From: Streptomyces canus
Lineage (GTDB): Bacteria > Actinomycetota > Actinomycetes > Streptomycetales > Streptomycetaceae
Assembly (NCBI RefSeq): GCF_001514145.1
Contig: NZ_KQ948669.1
Coordinates: 62,001 to 126,000 of the forward strand
Reading direction: 5' to 3'
Length of the DNA stretch: 64,000 nucleotides
Within the stretch, counting starts at the first letter, position 1, and every line of letters starts with the position of its first letter. Position numbers and translations under genes: made by a program. The notes beneath the pieces were generated by a model that worked only from the letters and a program-made list of their open reading frames with translations, ran no database searches and was not told the origin of the DNA. Positions 40,824 to 50,599 of the stretch are shown one piece after another.

Positions 40824-41747
40824 TCAGTGGAGGGCGGGTTCCGCCAGCGTCAGCGTGCCCGCGTCGGCGTCGAGCTCGGCGGCGACCCCGAACGGGATCG
40901 TCAACGCCCCTTCGCAGTGGCCGAATCCGAACTCCTCGACGACGGGCACGCCGAGTCCCCCGAGCCGGTCCAGGAGCAGCGCGCGCACCCTCTCGTACGG
41001 TTCGCACCTCTCCCACGACCCGAGGAGCACCCCGCGCACCCCGTCGAGCCAGTCGGCGCGCAGGAGCTGGGTCAGATAGCGGTCGAGGCGGTACGTCTCC
41101 TCGCCGACGTCCTCCAGGCAGAGCAGGCCCCCGCGCGCGCCGGGCCGAGCGTAGGCGGAGCCCAGTTCGGAGGCGAGCAGGCACAGACAGCCGCCCAGGG
41201 TGACACCGCGGGCCCGGCCGGGGACGAGGGCCCTGCCGCCGGAGTGGATCGTGCGGACCGTCTCCGGCGCGAACAAGGTGGACCTCAGATGCTCCTGGGC
41301 CCGCGCGTTCTTGATGAAGTCGATGCCGGCGGCCATCGGACCGTACAGCGTGACCAGGCCGAGCCGGGCGGCGAACGCCTCGTGCAGCGCGGTCACGTCA
41401 CTGAACCCGACCAGCACCTTCGGACCGGCCGCACGCAGGGCGTTCCAGTCGAGCAGTTCGACCATGCGCATCACGCCGTATCCGCCGCGGGCGCACAGCA
41501 CCGCGTCCACGGAGGGGTCGCACCAGGCGTTCTGGAGATCTGCCGCCCGGTCGGCGTCCGTGCCCGCGAGGTACCCGAACTCGCCGTGCCGGTCGAGGAC
41601 ATGGGGCCCCACGACGGGATCCAGATCCCAGCCGCGCAGGACGTCCAGGCCCGCTTGGAGCCGTTCCTCCGGCACGGGCCCGCTGGTTGCGACCACGGCC
41701 ACGCGCGCGCCCGGGGTGAGTCTGGACGGCCTGACGAGTTGCTTCAC
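40824..41747 (-). CDS. LD-carboxypeptidase, S66 family (307 aa)
   Basis: The S66 catalytic triad can be placed: Ser in VGFSDVTALHEAFA (about 110), Glu in LLCLEDVGEETYRLDRY (about 200) and His in EFGFGHCEGALTIPFG (about 270). N-terminal RLTPGARVAVVATSGP and CARGGYGVMRMVELLDW are typical. The enzyme cleaves L,D-bonds, removing the terminal D-Ala from muropeptides in the cytoplasm. The GTG start overlaps the stop of the S9 peptidase gene (GTGA). It completes the peptidase operon M55-M20-S9-S66, consistent with recycling of cell-wall peptides. Confidence 0.92.
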   Translation of the reverse strand: MKQLVRPSRLTPGARVAVVATSGPVPEERLQAGLDVLRGWDLDPVVGPHVLDRHGEFGYLAGTDADRAADLQNAWCDPSVDAVLCARGGYGVMRMVELLDWNALRAAGPKVLVGFSDVTALHEAFAARLGLVTLYGPMAAGIDFIKNARAQEHLRSTLFAPETVRTIHSGGRALVPGRARGVTLGGCLCLLASELGSAYARPGARGGLLCLEDVGEETYRLDRYLTQLLRADWLDGVRGVLLGSWERCEPYERVRALLLDRLGGLGVPVVEEFGFGHCEGALTIPFGVAAELDADAGTLTLAEPALH

Positions 41748-43708
41748 CTGATGAGCTCCAATGTCGCTACGCCGGGCGGGTTCAGCCCGAACACCTGGGC
41801 ATACAGGGAGAGTTCGGCCTCCAGCGCCCGGATCATCGTCTCGGCGCGGCGGAACCCGTGCCCCTCCCCCTCGAAGGCGAGGTACGCGTGCGGCACCTGC
41901 CGGCCGGCGATCCGGGACAGGAACCGCTCGCACTGCGCGGGCGGGCAGATCACGTCGTCCAGGCCCTGGAGCAGCAGGAAGGGCACGGTGACCCGGTCGG
42001 CGTGCTCGACGGGCGAGCGTTCCGCGTACCGTCCGGGGACCTCGGCGAGCGGCCCGACCAGGCTCTCCAGGTACTGGGACTCGAAGTCGTGGGTCTCCCC
42101 CGTTCCCCAGCCGGCCAGGTCGAGGATCGGGTAGACGATCGTGCCGCACGCGTAGACGTCGGTCGATGTGAGCGAGGCGGCCGCGGTCCAGCCGCCCGCG
42201 CTGCCGCCGCGGATGGCGAGCCGGTCGCGGTCGGCGGTGCCCTCGTCGGCGAGGGCCAGCGCGACGGCGGCGCAGTCCTCGACGTCGACCACGCCCCACT
42301 GCTCGCGCAGCCGGTTGCGGTACTCCCGCCCGTACCCGGTGGAGCCGCCGTAGTTGACCTCGGCGACGCCGATGCCGCGCGAGGTGAAGTAGGCGATCGA
42401 GAGATCGAGCACGAGCGGCGCGTGTCCGGTGGGTCCGCCGTGCGCCCAGACGACGTACGGCGGCAGTTCGCCGCCGGGCGCCCGGTGTCCGGGGTGGTGG
42501 GGCGGGTAGACGTGGGCGTGGATGTCGCGGCCGTCCGGACCGGTGAAGGTGCGGATCAGGGGCTCGGGGTAGTACACGGGGTCGACGGGGTCGTCGTGCG
42601 GGGCGCCGATCACCCGGGCCCGGCCGGTGCAGGTGTCGAGCTCCACGACCTCGTAGGCGGTGCGGGGGCTGGCGCCGACGGCGACGACCCGCTCGCCGTG
42701 CACCGCGAGGGTGGGCGCGAACTCGGTCCAGGGCCCTGCCGCGTCGACGAGTTCACCGGTCTCGGGGTCCAGGATCCCGAGGGCGGTCGAGCCGCTGCCG
42801 TGCACGACGGCGATCAGTCCGCTGTCCAGGGGCGCGAACCAGCGGTGGCCGAGCTTCCAGAGGGCGCCGCCGAACTCCTCCTCGCGCGGGCAGAGTTGCT
42901 CGCCGTCGCGGTAGAGGTTCCACCAGCCGGTGCGGTCGCTCGCGTACAGGAGACGGCCGTCGGGCGACCAGTCGGCCTGGGCGATCGACTCCTCCGGACC
43001 GCCGGCCAGGGTGCGGGGCGCGACGAGCGTGCCGTGCGAGCCGATGTCCGCGACGACCAGTTCCGTGCCGTCCCAGGGCATGCGCGGGTGGTCCCAGGCC
43101 AGCCAGGCCGCGCGCGAGCCGTCGGGAGAGATGCGGGGGCCGGTGACGAACCGGTGGCGGTCGTCGGTGAGTTCGCGCACCGCGTCCCGGTCCCGCACGG
43201 CCGAGCCGTCCAGCGGTACGGCGGCGAGGACCCGGCGGACGTCGGTGGGCCCGTCGCCGGTGAACTCCTCGAGGACACACCACACTTCACCGAGGTCGAG
43301 TCTCACCTGCGGTTCCGCCCAGCGCAGTCCGCCGCCCACCGGGGAGACGGGGGTGAGGGGACGCGGCTCGCTCCCGGGCTCGTACCGGTACAGCCGCTGG
43401 TCGGCGAAGTGCACGAACACGACGAGCGGTTCACCGGCCACGACCACGCCGGCCCAGGGGTGGCCGCCGTACTCGATGACCCGGCTGCGCACGTTCCACG
43501 GCGCGGGCAGCACCGACTCCTCCTGCCCGTCGGCGTGTCTGCGCACGAGGGTGCGACGGCCGCCCTCGGTGGGCCGGGGCTCGGTCCACCACACCTCGTC
43601 GCCGACGAAGCCCAGCCATTCGGGGTGCCCGTCGTGCGCGGCCGCGAGCGCCGCGTCGATGGGCGAGGGCCAGGAACCGTATGCCGACGTCTGCACGTTC
43701 TCCCCCAC
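41744..43708 (-). CDS. S9-family (prolyl oligopeptidase-like) peptidase (654 aa)
   Basis: An N-terminal seven-bladed propeller (about 1-370) holds TolB-like strands, for example RISPDGSRAAWLAWDHP and ADWSPDGRLLYASDRTG. The C-terminal hydrolase domain has YGGSTGYGREYRNRLREQWG, the nucleophile in AIRGGSAGGWTAAASLTS (about 500), Asp in LLLQGLDDVICPP and His in LAFEGEGHGFRRAE. It resembles acylaminoacyl-peptidase/dipeptidyl-peptidase IV-like cytosolic enzymes; no signal peptide is present. It starts four bases upstream of the M20 gene end and overlaps the S66 gene, and so belongs to the peptide-degradation operon. Confidence 0.92.
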   Translation of the reverse strand: MGENVQTSAYGSWPSPIDAALAAAHDGHPEWLGFVGDEVWWTEPRPTEGGRRTLVRRHADGQEESVLPAPWNVRSRVIEYGGHPWAGVVVAGEPLVVFVHFADQRLYRYEPGSEPRPLTPVSPVGGGLRWAEPQVRLDLGEVWCVLEEFTGDGPTDVRRVLAAVPLDGSAVRDRDAVRELTDDRHRFVTGPRISPDGSRAAWLAWDHPRMPWDGTELVVADIGSHGTLVAPRTLAGGPEESIAQADWSPDGRLLYASDRTGWWNLYRDGEQLCPREEEFGGALWKLGHRWFAPLDSGLIAVVHGSGSTALGILDPETGELVDAAGPWTEFAPTLAVHGERVVAVGASPRTAYEVVELDTCTGRARVIGAPHDDPVDPVYYPEPLIRTFTGPDGRDIHAHVYPPHHPGHRAPGGELPPYVVWAHGGPTGHAPLVLDLSIAYFTSRGIGVAEVNYGGSTGYGREYRNRLREQWGVVDVEDCAAVALALADEGTADRDRLAIRGGSAGGWTAAASLTSTDVYACGTIVYPILDLAGWGTGETHDFESQYLESLVGPLAEVPGRYAERSPVEHADRVTVPFLLLQGLDDVICPPAQCERFLSRIAGRQVPHAYLAFEGEGHGFRRAETMIRALEAELSLYAQVFGLNPPGVATLELIR

Positions 43709-43712
43709 TTGC

Positions 43713-45017
43713 TCAGGCCGTTCGCAGGAAGCGGTCGAGTACCCGCACGCCGAAGTGCAGCGCCTCGACGGGGACGCGCTCGTCGACCCCGTGGAACAGG
43801 GCCTGGTAGTCGAAGCCCTCCGGGAGCTTCAGGGGCGCGAACCCGTACCCGGTGATGCCGAGGCGGGAGAACTGCTTGGCGTCCGTGCCGCCGGACATGC
43901 AGTACGGCACCACGTGCCCCTCCGGCGCGAACTCCTCCACTGCGGCACGCATGCCGGCGTACGTCGGTGAGTCGACCGGCGCCTGGAGGGCGACCTCGCG
44001 ATGGCTGAACTCCCAGTCCACGTCGGGTCCGGTGAGCTGGTCGAGGGTCGCGCGGAACTCGTCCTCGCCGCCGGGCAGATAGCGGCCGTCGACGTAGGCC
44101 ACGGCCTCCCCCGGGATCACGTTGAGCTTGTAACCGGCCTCCAGCATGGTCGGGTTGGCGCTGTTGCGGACGGTCGCCTCGACCAGCTTGGCGGCGGGGC
44201 CCAGCTTCTCCAGCAGCCGGTCCACGTCGGTGAGGTCCGTCTCAATGCCGTAGAGCGCGGCGAGTTCGGCGAGGGCCGCGCGGACGGTCGGGGTGAGCCG
44301 CAGCGGCCACTCGTGCTCGCCGATGCGGGTGATGGCGGCGGCGAGCCGGGTGACCGCGTTCTCCTTGTTGACCTTGGAGCCGTGCCCGGCCCGGCCGCGC
44401 GCGGTGAGCTTCAGCCAGCCCGTGCCGCGCTCCCCAGCGGCGATGGGGTAGATCTGCCGCCCGGCGCCGTCGTGGAAGGTGAACGCCCCCGACTCGCTGA
44501 TCCCCTCCGTGCACCCCTCGAAGAGCTCCGGGTGCTCGTCGGCAAGGAACCCGGAGCCGTCCACGGCACTGGCCTCCTCGTCGGCGGTGAACGCGATCAC
44601 GAGGTCCCGCCGGGGCCGTAGGCCCTGCCGGGCCCAGCCCCGCACCACGGACAGGATCATCGCGTCCATGTTCTTCATGTCGACCGCTCCGCGCCCCCAG
44701 ACGACCCCGTCGCGGATCTCCCCCGAGAAGGGATGAACGCTCCAGTCGGCGGCCTCGGCGGGCACGACGTCCAGATGACCGTGGACGAGCAGCGCGTCCG
44801 CCGACGGGTCGCTGCCCTCGACGCGGGCGACGACGTTCGTACGGCCCTTGGTGCGCTCCAGCATCATGGGCTCAAGGCCCGCCCCGGCCAGCTGCTCGGC
44901 CGCGTACTCGGCGGCGGGGCGCTCCTGGCAGTCGCCGCCGCCCCGGTTGGTGGTGTCGATGCGGATGAGGTCGGAGGTGAACCGGACGACCTCGTCCAGT
45001 GCCTGCTGGTCAGCCAT
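43713..45017 (-). CDS. M20-family metallopeptidase (434 aa)
   Basis: Zinc-ligand motifs are in order: LLVHGHLDVVPAEAADWSVH with the first His and Asp (about 80), WGRGAVDMKNMDAMI with the bridging Asp, and AFTADEEASAVDGSG with the Glu-Glu pair (general base and ligand). The lid/dimerisation domain runs from about 190 to 310, and a late His ligand is in QALFHGVDERVPVE. This is a dipeptidase/carboxypeptidase/deacetylase of the M20/M25/M40 clan. Substrate unknown. Its start overlaps the 3' end of the M55 gene by eight bases, which supports coexpression. Confidence 0.92.
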   Translation of the reverse strand: MADQQALDEVVRFTSDLIRIDTTNRGGGDCQERPAAEYAAEQLAGAGLEPMMLERTKGRTNVVARVEGSDPSADALLVHGHLDVVPAEAADWSVHPFSGEIRDGVVWGRGAVDMKNMDAMILSVVRGWARQGLRPRRDLVIAFTADEEASAVDGSGFLADEHPELFEGCTEGISESGAFTFHDGAGRQIYPIAAGERGTGWLKLTARGRAGHGSKVNKENAVTRLAAAITRIGEHEWPLRLTPTVRAALAELAALYGIETDLTDVDRLLEKLGPAAKLVEATVRNSANPTMLEAGYKLNVIPGEAVAYVDGRYLPGGEDEFRATLDQLTGPDVDWEFSHREVALQAPVDSPTYAGMRAAVEEFAPEGHVVPYCMSGGTDAKQFSRLGITGYGFAPLKLPEGFDYQALFHGVDERVPVEALHFGVRVLDRFLRTA

Positions 45018-45843
45018 ACTGCTCCTCCACGGCGGCCGAGACGATGGTGGTGACCGCCTTGAAGGTACGGATTCCCGCGTACATGGTCTCGCTGGTGTAC
45101 GCCACCTTCCGCTCCCCGATCCGCCGCACCCCCGGCACCACGGTGGCGGCCATCGCGAGATGCTCGGCGTCGAACTCGACGGCGATCGTGAACGGCCCTG
45201 CCTGCACGGGCTCCTGACGGACCGCCAGCTGGGCCGCCTCCTTGGCGGCGGCCCTGATGTCGGCGGCCGTGCGGGTCGGCGTACGGCACACGGCCGCATA
45301 GCGCGAGACATGGTCCTTGACCGCGACCTTCAGCGCCCCGGGGGCGTAGCCGAGCGCGTCCTCGCAGGCCACGTCGTCGCCGGTGACGAGGACGACGGGG
45401 ACGCCGTACTCGGCGACCACGTGCGCGTTGAGATGTCCCTCGCTCGCGGGCACGTCGTTCAGCCACACCCCGGTGATGGAGTTGGCGAGGTAGGTGTGGG
45501 CGAGAACGCCCTCCTGGCCCGCGCCCGCGTGGTAGCCGAGAAACGCGATGCCGTCGACGTCGCCGTGCTGGACGCCCTCGACCATGGACAGCGACTTGTG
45601 CCGGCCGGTGAGCATCAGTGCGCGCTCGTCGAGCTGCTCCAGGAGCAGGTTGCGCATGGTCCAGTGGGCCTCGTTGACGAGTACCTCGTCGGCGCCCCCG
45701 TCGAAGAAGCCCAGCACGGCGGCGTTCACGTCCGAGGTGAACATCGACCGGCACCGCTCCCACTGCGGTGTTCCCGGCAGCACGTCGGCCGGCCAGGTCA
45801 CTCCGGTCGCGCCCTCCATGTCGGCGCTGATGAGGATCTTCAT
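45010..45843 (-). CDS. M55-family D-aminopeptidase (DppA-like, 277 aa)
   Basis: The start KILISADMEGATGVTWPADV contains the SxDxEG zinc motif of DppA. EVLVNEAHWTMRNLLLEQLD, DGIAFLGYHAGAGQEG and LVTGDDVACEDALGYAPGAL hold further ligands and the D-x-x-C region. DppA is a decameric zinc enzyme that releases N-terminal D-amino acids from D-Ala-D-Ala-type peptides. With the downstream M20, S9 and LD-carboxypeptidase genes it suggests breakdown of cell-wall peptides. First gene of the operon, with promoter presumably in the 146 bases before 45990. Confidence 0.92.
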   Translation of the reverse strand: MKILISADMEGATGVTWPADVLPGTPQWERCRSMFTSDVNAAVLGFFDGGADEVLVNEAHWTMRNLLLEQLDERALMLTGRHKSLSMVEGVQHGDVDGIAFLGYHAGAGQEGVLAHTYLANSITGVWLNDVPASEGHLNAHVVAEYGVPVVLVTGDDVACEDALGYAPGALKVAVKDHVSRYAAVCRTPTRTAADIRAAAKEAAQLAVRQEPVQAGPFTIAVEFDAEHLAMAATVVPGVRRIGERKVAYTSETMYAGIRTFKAVTTIVSAAVEEQYG

Positions 45844-45989
45844 GGTGCGCCACGTTACGCGTCGCGGAGGTTTACGTCGCCCGCAGGTGGTGAGGCGAGC
45901 CCCATGCCGCTCACCCCTGCCGCACAGGCAACCCCTGCAAGACGCGTATCCTCCCCCGCGGGTTCCACAGGAGACGGACAGGGAGAAGC

Positions 45990-47105
45990 GTGAGCCACAC
46001 CGCACAGCCCGTACGGTCGGCGCGACGGACGACGGCGACCACCGCGCCGGGGAACCCGCCCGGACGCCCGGAGCAGCGCGACGCGTTCTTCGACAACGCC
46101 AAGTACCTCGCGATCGTGCTGGTGGCCATGGGGCATGCCTGGGAGCCGCTGCGCTCCGGCAGCCGTGCCGTCACCGCGCTCTACACGATCGTCTACGCCT
46201 TCCACATGCCGGCGTTCATCATCATCTCGGGCTACTTCTCCCGTTCCTTCGACGCCAGTCCGGCGAAGATCAAGCGACTGGTCACCGGGGTCGTCGTCCC
46301 TTACGTCGTGTTCGAGACGGCGTACACCTATTTCACCCGGTGGTCCGACGGTGTCCCGGACCGTGCGATCAGCCTCCTGAACCCGCTGTACCTGACGTGG
46401 TTCCTGGCCGCCCTGTTCATCTGGCGGCTGACCACGCCGCTCTGGCGGAGCGTGCGGTGGCCGCTGCCGATCGCCCTGACCATCGCCGCGCTCGCCACCC
46501 TGAGCCCATCCATCGGCGACGACCTCGACCTCCAGCGCACCCTGCAGTTCCTGCCGTACTTCGTGCTCGGCCTGTGTCTGCGCCCCGCGCACTTCTCGCT
46601 GGTACGGCAGTGGCGGGTGCGCATCCTCGCGGTGCCGGTCTTCGCGGCCGCGGTGGTGTTCTCGTACTGGGCGGTCCCGCGCATGGACTACGCCTGGTTC
46701 TTCCACCGCGGCGCCGCCGAGGACTTCGGGGTGCCCGCCTGGTACGGGCCGCTGATGACGCTCGCCCTCTTCGGCTGCTCGCTCGTCCTGGTCGCCTGCT
46801 TCCTGTCCTGGGTGCCCGGGCGCCGGATGTGGTTCACGGCCCTGGGCGCGGGCACGCTCTACGGCTATCTGCTGCACGGTTTCGTCGTCCAGGCCGGCAA
46901 CCACGTCGACTGGGCCGGCCACCACTGGCCGCACACGCCGCTCGGCGAGATCGCCGTGACCGTCGTCGCCGCCGTGGTGGTGACCGCGCTGTGCACCGCG
47001 CCCGTGCGGCGGGTCTTCCGGTGTGTGATGGAGCCGCGGATGGAGTGGGCGTTCCGGAAGACCTCGCCCGGCACGGGCGGGGTGCCCGCCCAGGTGCGCC
47101 GGTAA
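45990..47105 (+). CDS. Membrane acyltransferase, acyltransferase-3/fucose O-acetylase-like (371 aa)
   Basis: Ten or so hydrophobic helices begin with DNAKYLAIVLVAMGHAWEPL, where the GH dyad is the likely active-site His of the Acyl_transf_3 family, and AFHMPAFIIISGYFSRSFDA. Later segments (WFLAALFIWRLTTPLWRSV; LQFLPYFVLGLCLRPAHF; FTALGAGTLYGYLLHGF) fit the NolL/fucose-4-O-acetylase branch. It would acetylate a surface sugar or cell-wall polymer at the membrane. GTG start with GGGAG-like sequence upstream. The N-terminal 25 residues are Arg/Pro-rich. The donor and acceptor are unknown. Confidence 0.88.
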   Translation: MSHTAQPVRSARRTTATTAPGNPPGRPEQRDAFFDNAKYLAIVLVAMGHAWEPLRSGSRAVTALYTIVYAFHMPAFIIISGYFSRSFDASPAKIKRLVTGVVVPYVVFETAYTYFTRWSDGVPDRAISLLNPLYLTWFLAALFIWRLTTPLWRSVRWPLPIALTIAALATLSPSIGDDLDLQRTLQFLPYFVLGLCLRPAHFSLVRQWRVRILAVPVFAAAVVFSYWAVPRMDYAWFFHRGAAEDFGVPAWYGPLMTLALFGCSLVLVACFLSWVPGRRMWFTALGAGTLYGYLLHGFVVQAGNHVDWAGHHWPHTPLGEIAVTVVAAVVVTALCTAPVRRVFRCVMEPRMEWAFRKTSPGTGGVPAQVRR

Positions 47106-47138
47106 GGCCTGCCTCCGGGGAAGAGGTCGACCCGGTCG

Positions 47139-47864
47139 TCAGGCGGTGCGTCCCACCACCCACCATTTCGACGGCAGTTCGATCCGGGTGCCGTCGGCCC
47201 GGTACTCGGTGGTGACGAGCGGCAGGTCACCGCTCGCCACGATCGTCAGCCCGGCCGCCCCGAGGTACACGGGCACCGCCTCGTCGGCCACCTCGCCAGG
47301 GGCGATGCCGTGCGCGAAGATGGGCGCCAGCTTGGCGGGCGGCCCGTCGGGGCTCTGCGCGAGGCCCACGAGGACGGCCTTGGCCGCCTCGGAGAGCTCG
47401 ACGAGGAAGGCCCGGCCGCGTTCCCCGACGAGCGTGGCGATCCCGTCGACCATCTGCTGCCGGTCCTCGGGCGCGGCCTGGTGCAGCACGCCCCGCATGT
47501 AGACGTTGGCGTCCCCGAGGTCGGCGTGCAGGTTCTCCGGCTCGCCCTTGTCGGAGGCGTCCAGCAACCGGTATGTCACCTGCTCGTCGGGGTCGGCGTC
47601 GCGGGCGCGATCGAGGGCCGCGGCCGCCAGGTCGACGCCGATCACCTGCGTGAAGTGGGCGGCGAGAAAACGGCTCTGCGTGCCGTTCCCGCAGCCCAGG
47701 TCCACGAGTGGCAGCCCGGGATCGACCAGGAGCGGCTCGAAGTGGGCGAGATGGACCCCGGCGGTCAACACCGGCTCCGCATCCCAGAACACGGCCCCCT
47801 GCCGTCCCGGGGCCTCCCGCCAGAACCCTTCCCAGGACTCCCGGTATCGACCGCTCACGCTCAT
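47139..47864 (-). CDS. Class I SAM-dependent methyltransferase (241 aa)
   Basis: The SAM site shows motif I PLVDLGCGNGTQSRFLAAHF (about 55-74) followed by VIGVDLAAAALDRARD and DLGDANVYMRGVLHQAAPED, the Methyltransf_25 pattern. The region before it (SWEGFWREAPGRQGAVFWDA) is the substrate-lid helix. The ATG at 47864 has GGGGAG nine bases upstream. Nothing in the context suggests a substrate. It lies between an acyltransferase and a SpoIIE-type phosphatase, and is not in an obvious operon. Confidence 0.87.
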   Translation of the reverse strand: MSVSGRYRESWEGFWREAPGRQGAVFWDAEPVLTAGVHLAHFEPLLVDPGLPLVDLGCGNGTQSRFLAAHFTQVIGVDLAAAALDRARDADPDEQVTYRLLDASDKGEPENLHADLGDANVYMRGVLHQAAPEDRQQMVDGIATLVGERGRAFLVELSEAAKAVLVGLAQSPDGPPAKLAPIFAHGIAPGEVADEAVPVYLGAAGLTIVASGDLPLVTTEYRADGTRIELPSKWWVVGRTA

Positions 47865-48001
47865 GCCCAACTCCCCAGGATGCGAACACAACCCGTCAAA
47901 GCTGACAGGCCAGTACGGTGTATCGCGCCGAGGGTACGCGGACAAGCGCATGGCGCGTTCCTTCACTGCCCGTTCGAGAGACCACGCCCGTAGGGAGCCA
48001 C

Positions 48002-50467
48002 TCAGCGACGCGGCAGGGTCAGTTCGAACCAGACGGTCTTCCCGGCCTTCGTACGACTCGCCCCCCACTCCCGGGCGAGCGTGCTGACCACCCTGAGTCC
48101 CCGCCCCTGTTCATCGGTGGGCCCGGCACTCGACAGGTTCGGCAGATCGTGGTCGTCGTCGTCCACCTCGCACAGCAGGGAGTCCCCCCGCACGAGCCGC
48201 AGCTCGACGGGACGGCGGTGGGAGTGCCGCACCGCATTGGTCACCAGCTCGCTCACCATGAGCTCGGCGCCGTCGGCCAGCCTCCCCAGCCCCCAGTCGT
48301 GCAGCTGCTCCCGCACCACCGCGCGGGCCCGCCCCACCTCGACCGGGTCCAGGGAGATCCGCCACTCGGCCACGTAGTCCGGCTCGATGCCGTTGAGCCG
48401 GGCCATGAGCAGCGCCACGTCGTCCTTGCGGCCGCCGCGTGTGTTGAGCGCACGGATGATGGCGTCGCAGGCGTCGTCCATGGACGCGGCCGGATGCGCG
48501 GCGGACTCGGTGAGCGTCGCGAGGCCCACCCCGATGTCCTCGCCGCGCACCTCCACCAGCCCGTCGGTGCACATCAGCAGCCGGTCGCCGGGCGCCACGC
48601 GCACGCGTATCGCCTCGAACGGCACCCCGCCGACACCGATGGGCGCACCGGTGGGCAGGTCGAGCAGCTCACTGCGCCCGTCCCCTGCCCGCACGATCAC
48701 CGGCGGGATATGGCCCGCGTTGGCGATGTGGAGCTCGCTCGCGATCGGGTCGTAGACGGCGTAGAGGCAGGTCGCGAGGTAGGTGTCCCCGAGTCGCTGG
48801 GCGAGGTCGTCGAGGTTGCGCAGCAGCTGGGCCGGCGGCAGGTCGAGCGCTGCCATGGTCTGTACGGCCGTCCGCAACTGGCCCATCATGGCGGCCGAGT
48901 TGAGCCCGTGCCCCATCACGTCGCCGACCACGAGAGCCGTACGCGCACCCGGCAGTTTGACGGAGTCGAACCAGTCGCCGCCGACGCGTCCCAGGAGCGT
49001 GCCCGGCAGATAGCGGGTGGCGATGTCGCAGCCCGCCATGCGGGGCGGGATGTGCGGCAGCATGCTGTCCTGGAGGGTCTCGGCGACGGACTCCTGGAAG
49101 GTGTACATGCGCGCGTTGTCGAGCACGAGACCCGCGCGGGCGGCGAGTTCGGCGCCGGTGACCCGGTCCATGTCGTTGAACTCGACGCGCTCGGGGTGGC
49201 GCAGCAGGATCATGAAGCCGAGGACCACATTGCGGGCCTTCAGCGGTACGACCAGCATGGAGCGGCCGGTGATCAGCGGCCTGATGTCCCGCTTCTCGAA
49301 CTGTGAGGCGATCGCGTGCCCCATCTGCTCGCTGATCCGCGGCACGAGGACGGGCTCACCGGTGGTCATGCACTGGAAGAACGGGGTGTGCGCGGGGAAC
49401 GGCATGGCCTCGCCGACCGGCACGACGTCGTCCCAGCGGCCGGGTTCGTCGGTGTGCTCCAGGGCCACCCGGTGCCACATGGTGGTGGTGTCGGGCACAC
49501 CGTCGGGGAACCCCTCGCCGGCGACGACCTGTTCGCGCAGATAGGTGCCGGCGACATCGGTGAAGCGGGGCACGACGGCCCTGCTGACCTCGACGATGGT
49601 CCGGGACAGGTCGAGGGAGGTGCCGATCTTCCCGCTGACCTCGTTGAGGAACTCCAGCCGCTCGCGTACGGCGACGTACTCGAGGTCCTCGCCCTCGTCC
49701 CGGTCGTCCTGCGGCAACGGCAGGCCCTCCGCGGCCGCCCGGGCCGCCCGCTCGCGGCGGGCCTTGCGCTCGGCACGCCGGGGCACGCCCCAGTCGGGGG
49801 TGACGGGAACCCGGTCGTTCTGGCTGAACTCCATGACGGGATAGCCCAGTTCGAGGATCTGCGCGACGATGCGGGCGCTCTCGCCGACGCTCATGCTGGG
49901 CAGGATCTCGGGGAGCCGGCTGGCGAGTTCGTCGGCGCCCGGGAAGTCGGTGTGCAGGGCGAAGGCGGGCGCGATCCGCTCGACGGCCACGGTGCCCTCG
50001 TCCAGGTCCAGGTCCTGGCGGAGTGCGCCCGCGTCGGCGGCCAGCACCAGCAGACGCTCCCGGCCGGGGCCCACCAGCGGGTAGGCCCACCACAGGACGT
50101 CCACGCGGTCCGCGCCGGGCACGGTGAGGCGGGCACGGCCGGCGGCCGGGTAGGAAAGGCCGCCGTCGAGGGAGGACTCGAGGTCGGGTCCGAGTCCGTC
50201 GTAGGCGGCGTACATGCCGTAGGGCGGGGTGTCCTGCTCGGCGAGTGCTCCGGAGACGGGCAGCAGGTCGGCCGCCGAGCGGCCGATGGCCTCCTCCTTG
50301 GTGGCGCCGAACAGACGGCTCGCGCCGCGGCTCCAGTGGGAGACCATACCGTCGCGGTCCACCACGACCACGGCCAGCGGGACACGTCCGGCCGCGGCGG
50401 GTCCGTCCGCCGCGCCGTTCCCAGCTCCGCGGCTGGGAGGTGTGCCCCTCTCGGTGCCACGGTCCAT
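48002..50467 (-). CDS. SpoIIE-type PP2C phosphatase with PAS, GAF and HATPase domains (821 aa)
   Basis: PAS domain about 28-130 (PLAVVVVDRDGMVSHWSRGA, LFGATKEEAIGRSAADLLPV); GAF about 270-455 (FLNEVSGKIGTSLDLSRTIV, MLVVPLKARNVVLGFMILL); PP2C/SpoIIE about 470-690 with GRVGGDWFDSVKLP, ALVVGDVMGHGLNSAAMMGQ and GGRKDDVALLMARL; HATPase_c about 695-821 with LMVSELVTNAVRHSHRRPVE and GRGLRVVSTL. The protein would dephosphorylate an anti-anti-sigma partner and may also contain an anti-sigma kinase. It is the second such regulator in this window and longer in its sensor part. Domain order is the same as in the copy at 10-12 kb. The target is unknown. Confidence 0.94.
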   Translation of the reverse strand: MDRGTERGTPPSRGAGNGAADGPAAAGRVPLAVVVVDRDGMVSHWSRGASRLFGATKEEAIGRSAADLLPVSGALAEQDTPPYGMYAAYDGLGPDLESSLDGGLSYPAAGRARLTVPGADRVDVLWWAYPLVGPGRERLLVLAADAGALRQDLDLDEGTVAVERIAPAFALHTDFPGADELASRLPEILPSMSVGESARIVAQILELGYPVMEFSQNDRVPVTPDWGVPRRAERKARRERAARAAAEGLPLPQDDRDEGEDLEYVAVRERLEFLNEVSGKIGTSLDLSRTIVEVSRAVVPRFTDVAGTYLREQVVAGEGFPDGVPDTTTMWHRVALEHTDEPGRWDDVVPVGEAMPFPAHTPFFQCMTTGEPVLVPRISEQMGHAIASQFEKRDIRPLITGRSMLVVPLKARNVVLGFMILLRHPERVEFNDMDRVTGAELAARAGLVLDNARMYTFQESVAETLQDSMLPHIPPRMAGCDIATRYLPGTLLGRVGGDWFDSVKLPGARTALVVGDVMGHGLNSAAMMGQLRTAVQTMAALDLPPAQLLRNLDDLAQRLGDTYLATCLYAVYDPIASELHIANAGHIPPVIVRAGDGRSELLDLPTGAPIGVGGVPFEAIRVRVAPGDRLLMCTDGLVEVRGEDIGVGLATLTESAAHPAASMDDACDAIIRALNTRGGRKDDVALLMARLNGIEPDYVAEWRISLDPVEVGRARAVVREQLHDWGLGRLADGAELMVSELVTNAVRHSHRRPVELRLVRGDSLLCEVDDDDHDLPNLSSAGPTDEQGRGLRVVSTLAREWGASRTKAGKTVWFELTLPRR

Positions 50468-50599
50468 GGCCCAGGCCCTCTCTCCGCAAGATCTGTGCCC
50501 GCCTGCTCCACCGTACGGCGCCGGGCAGCCACGGTGTGCGGCAATACGGGAATTGGCCCGGAGGGGATCACCCCCGGCGCGCCCCGTTCTGACGCTCCG

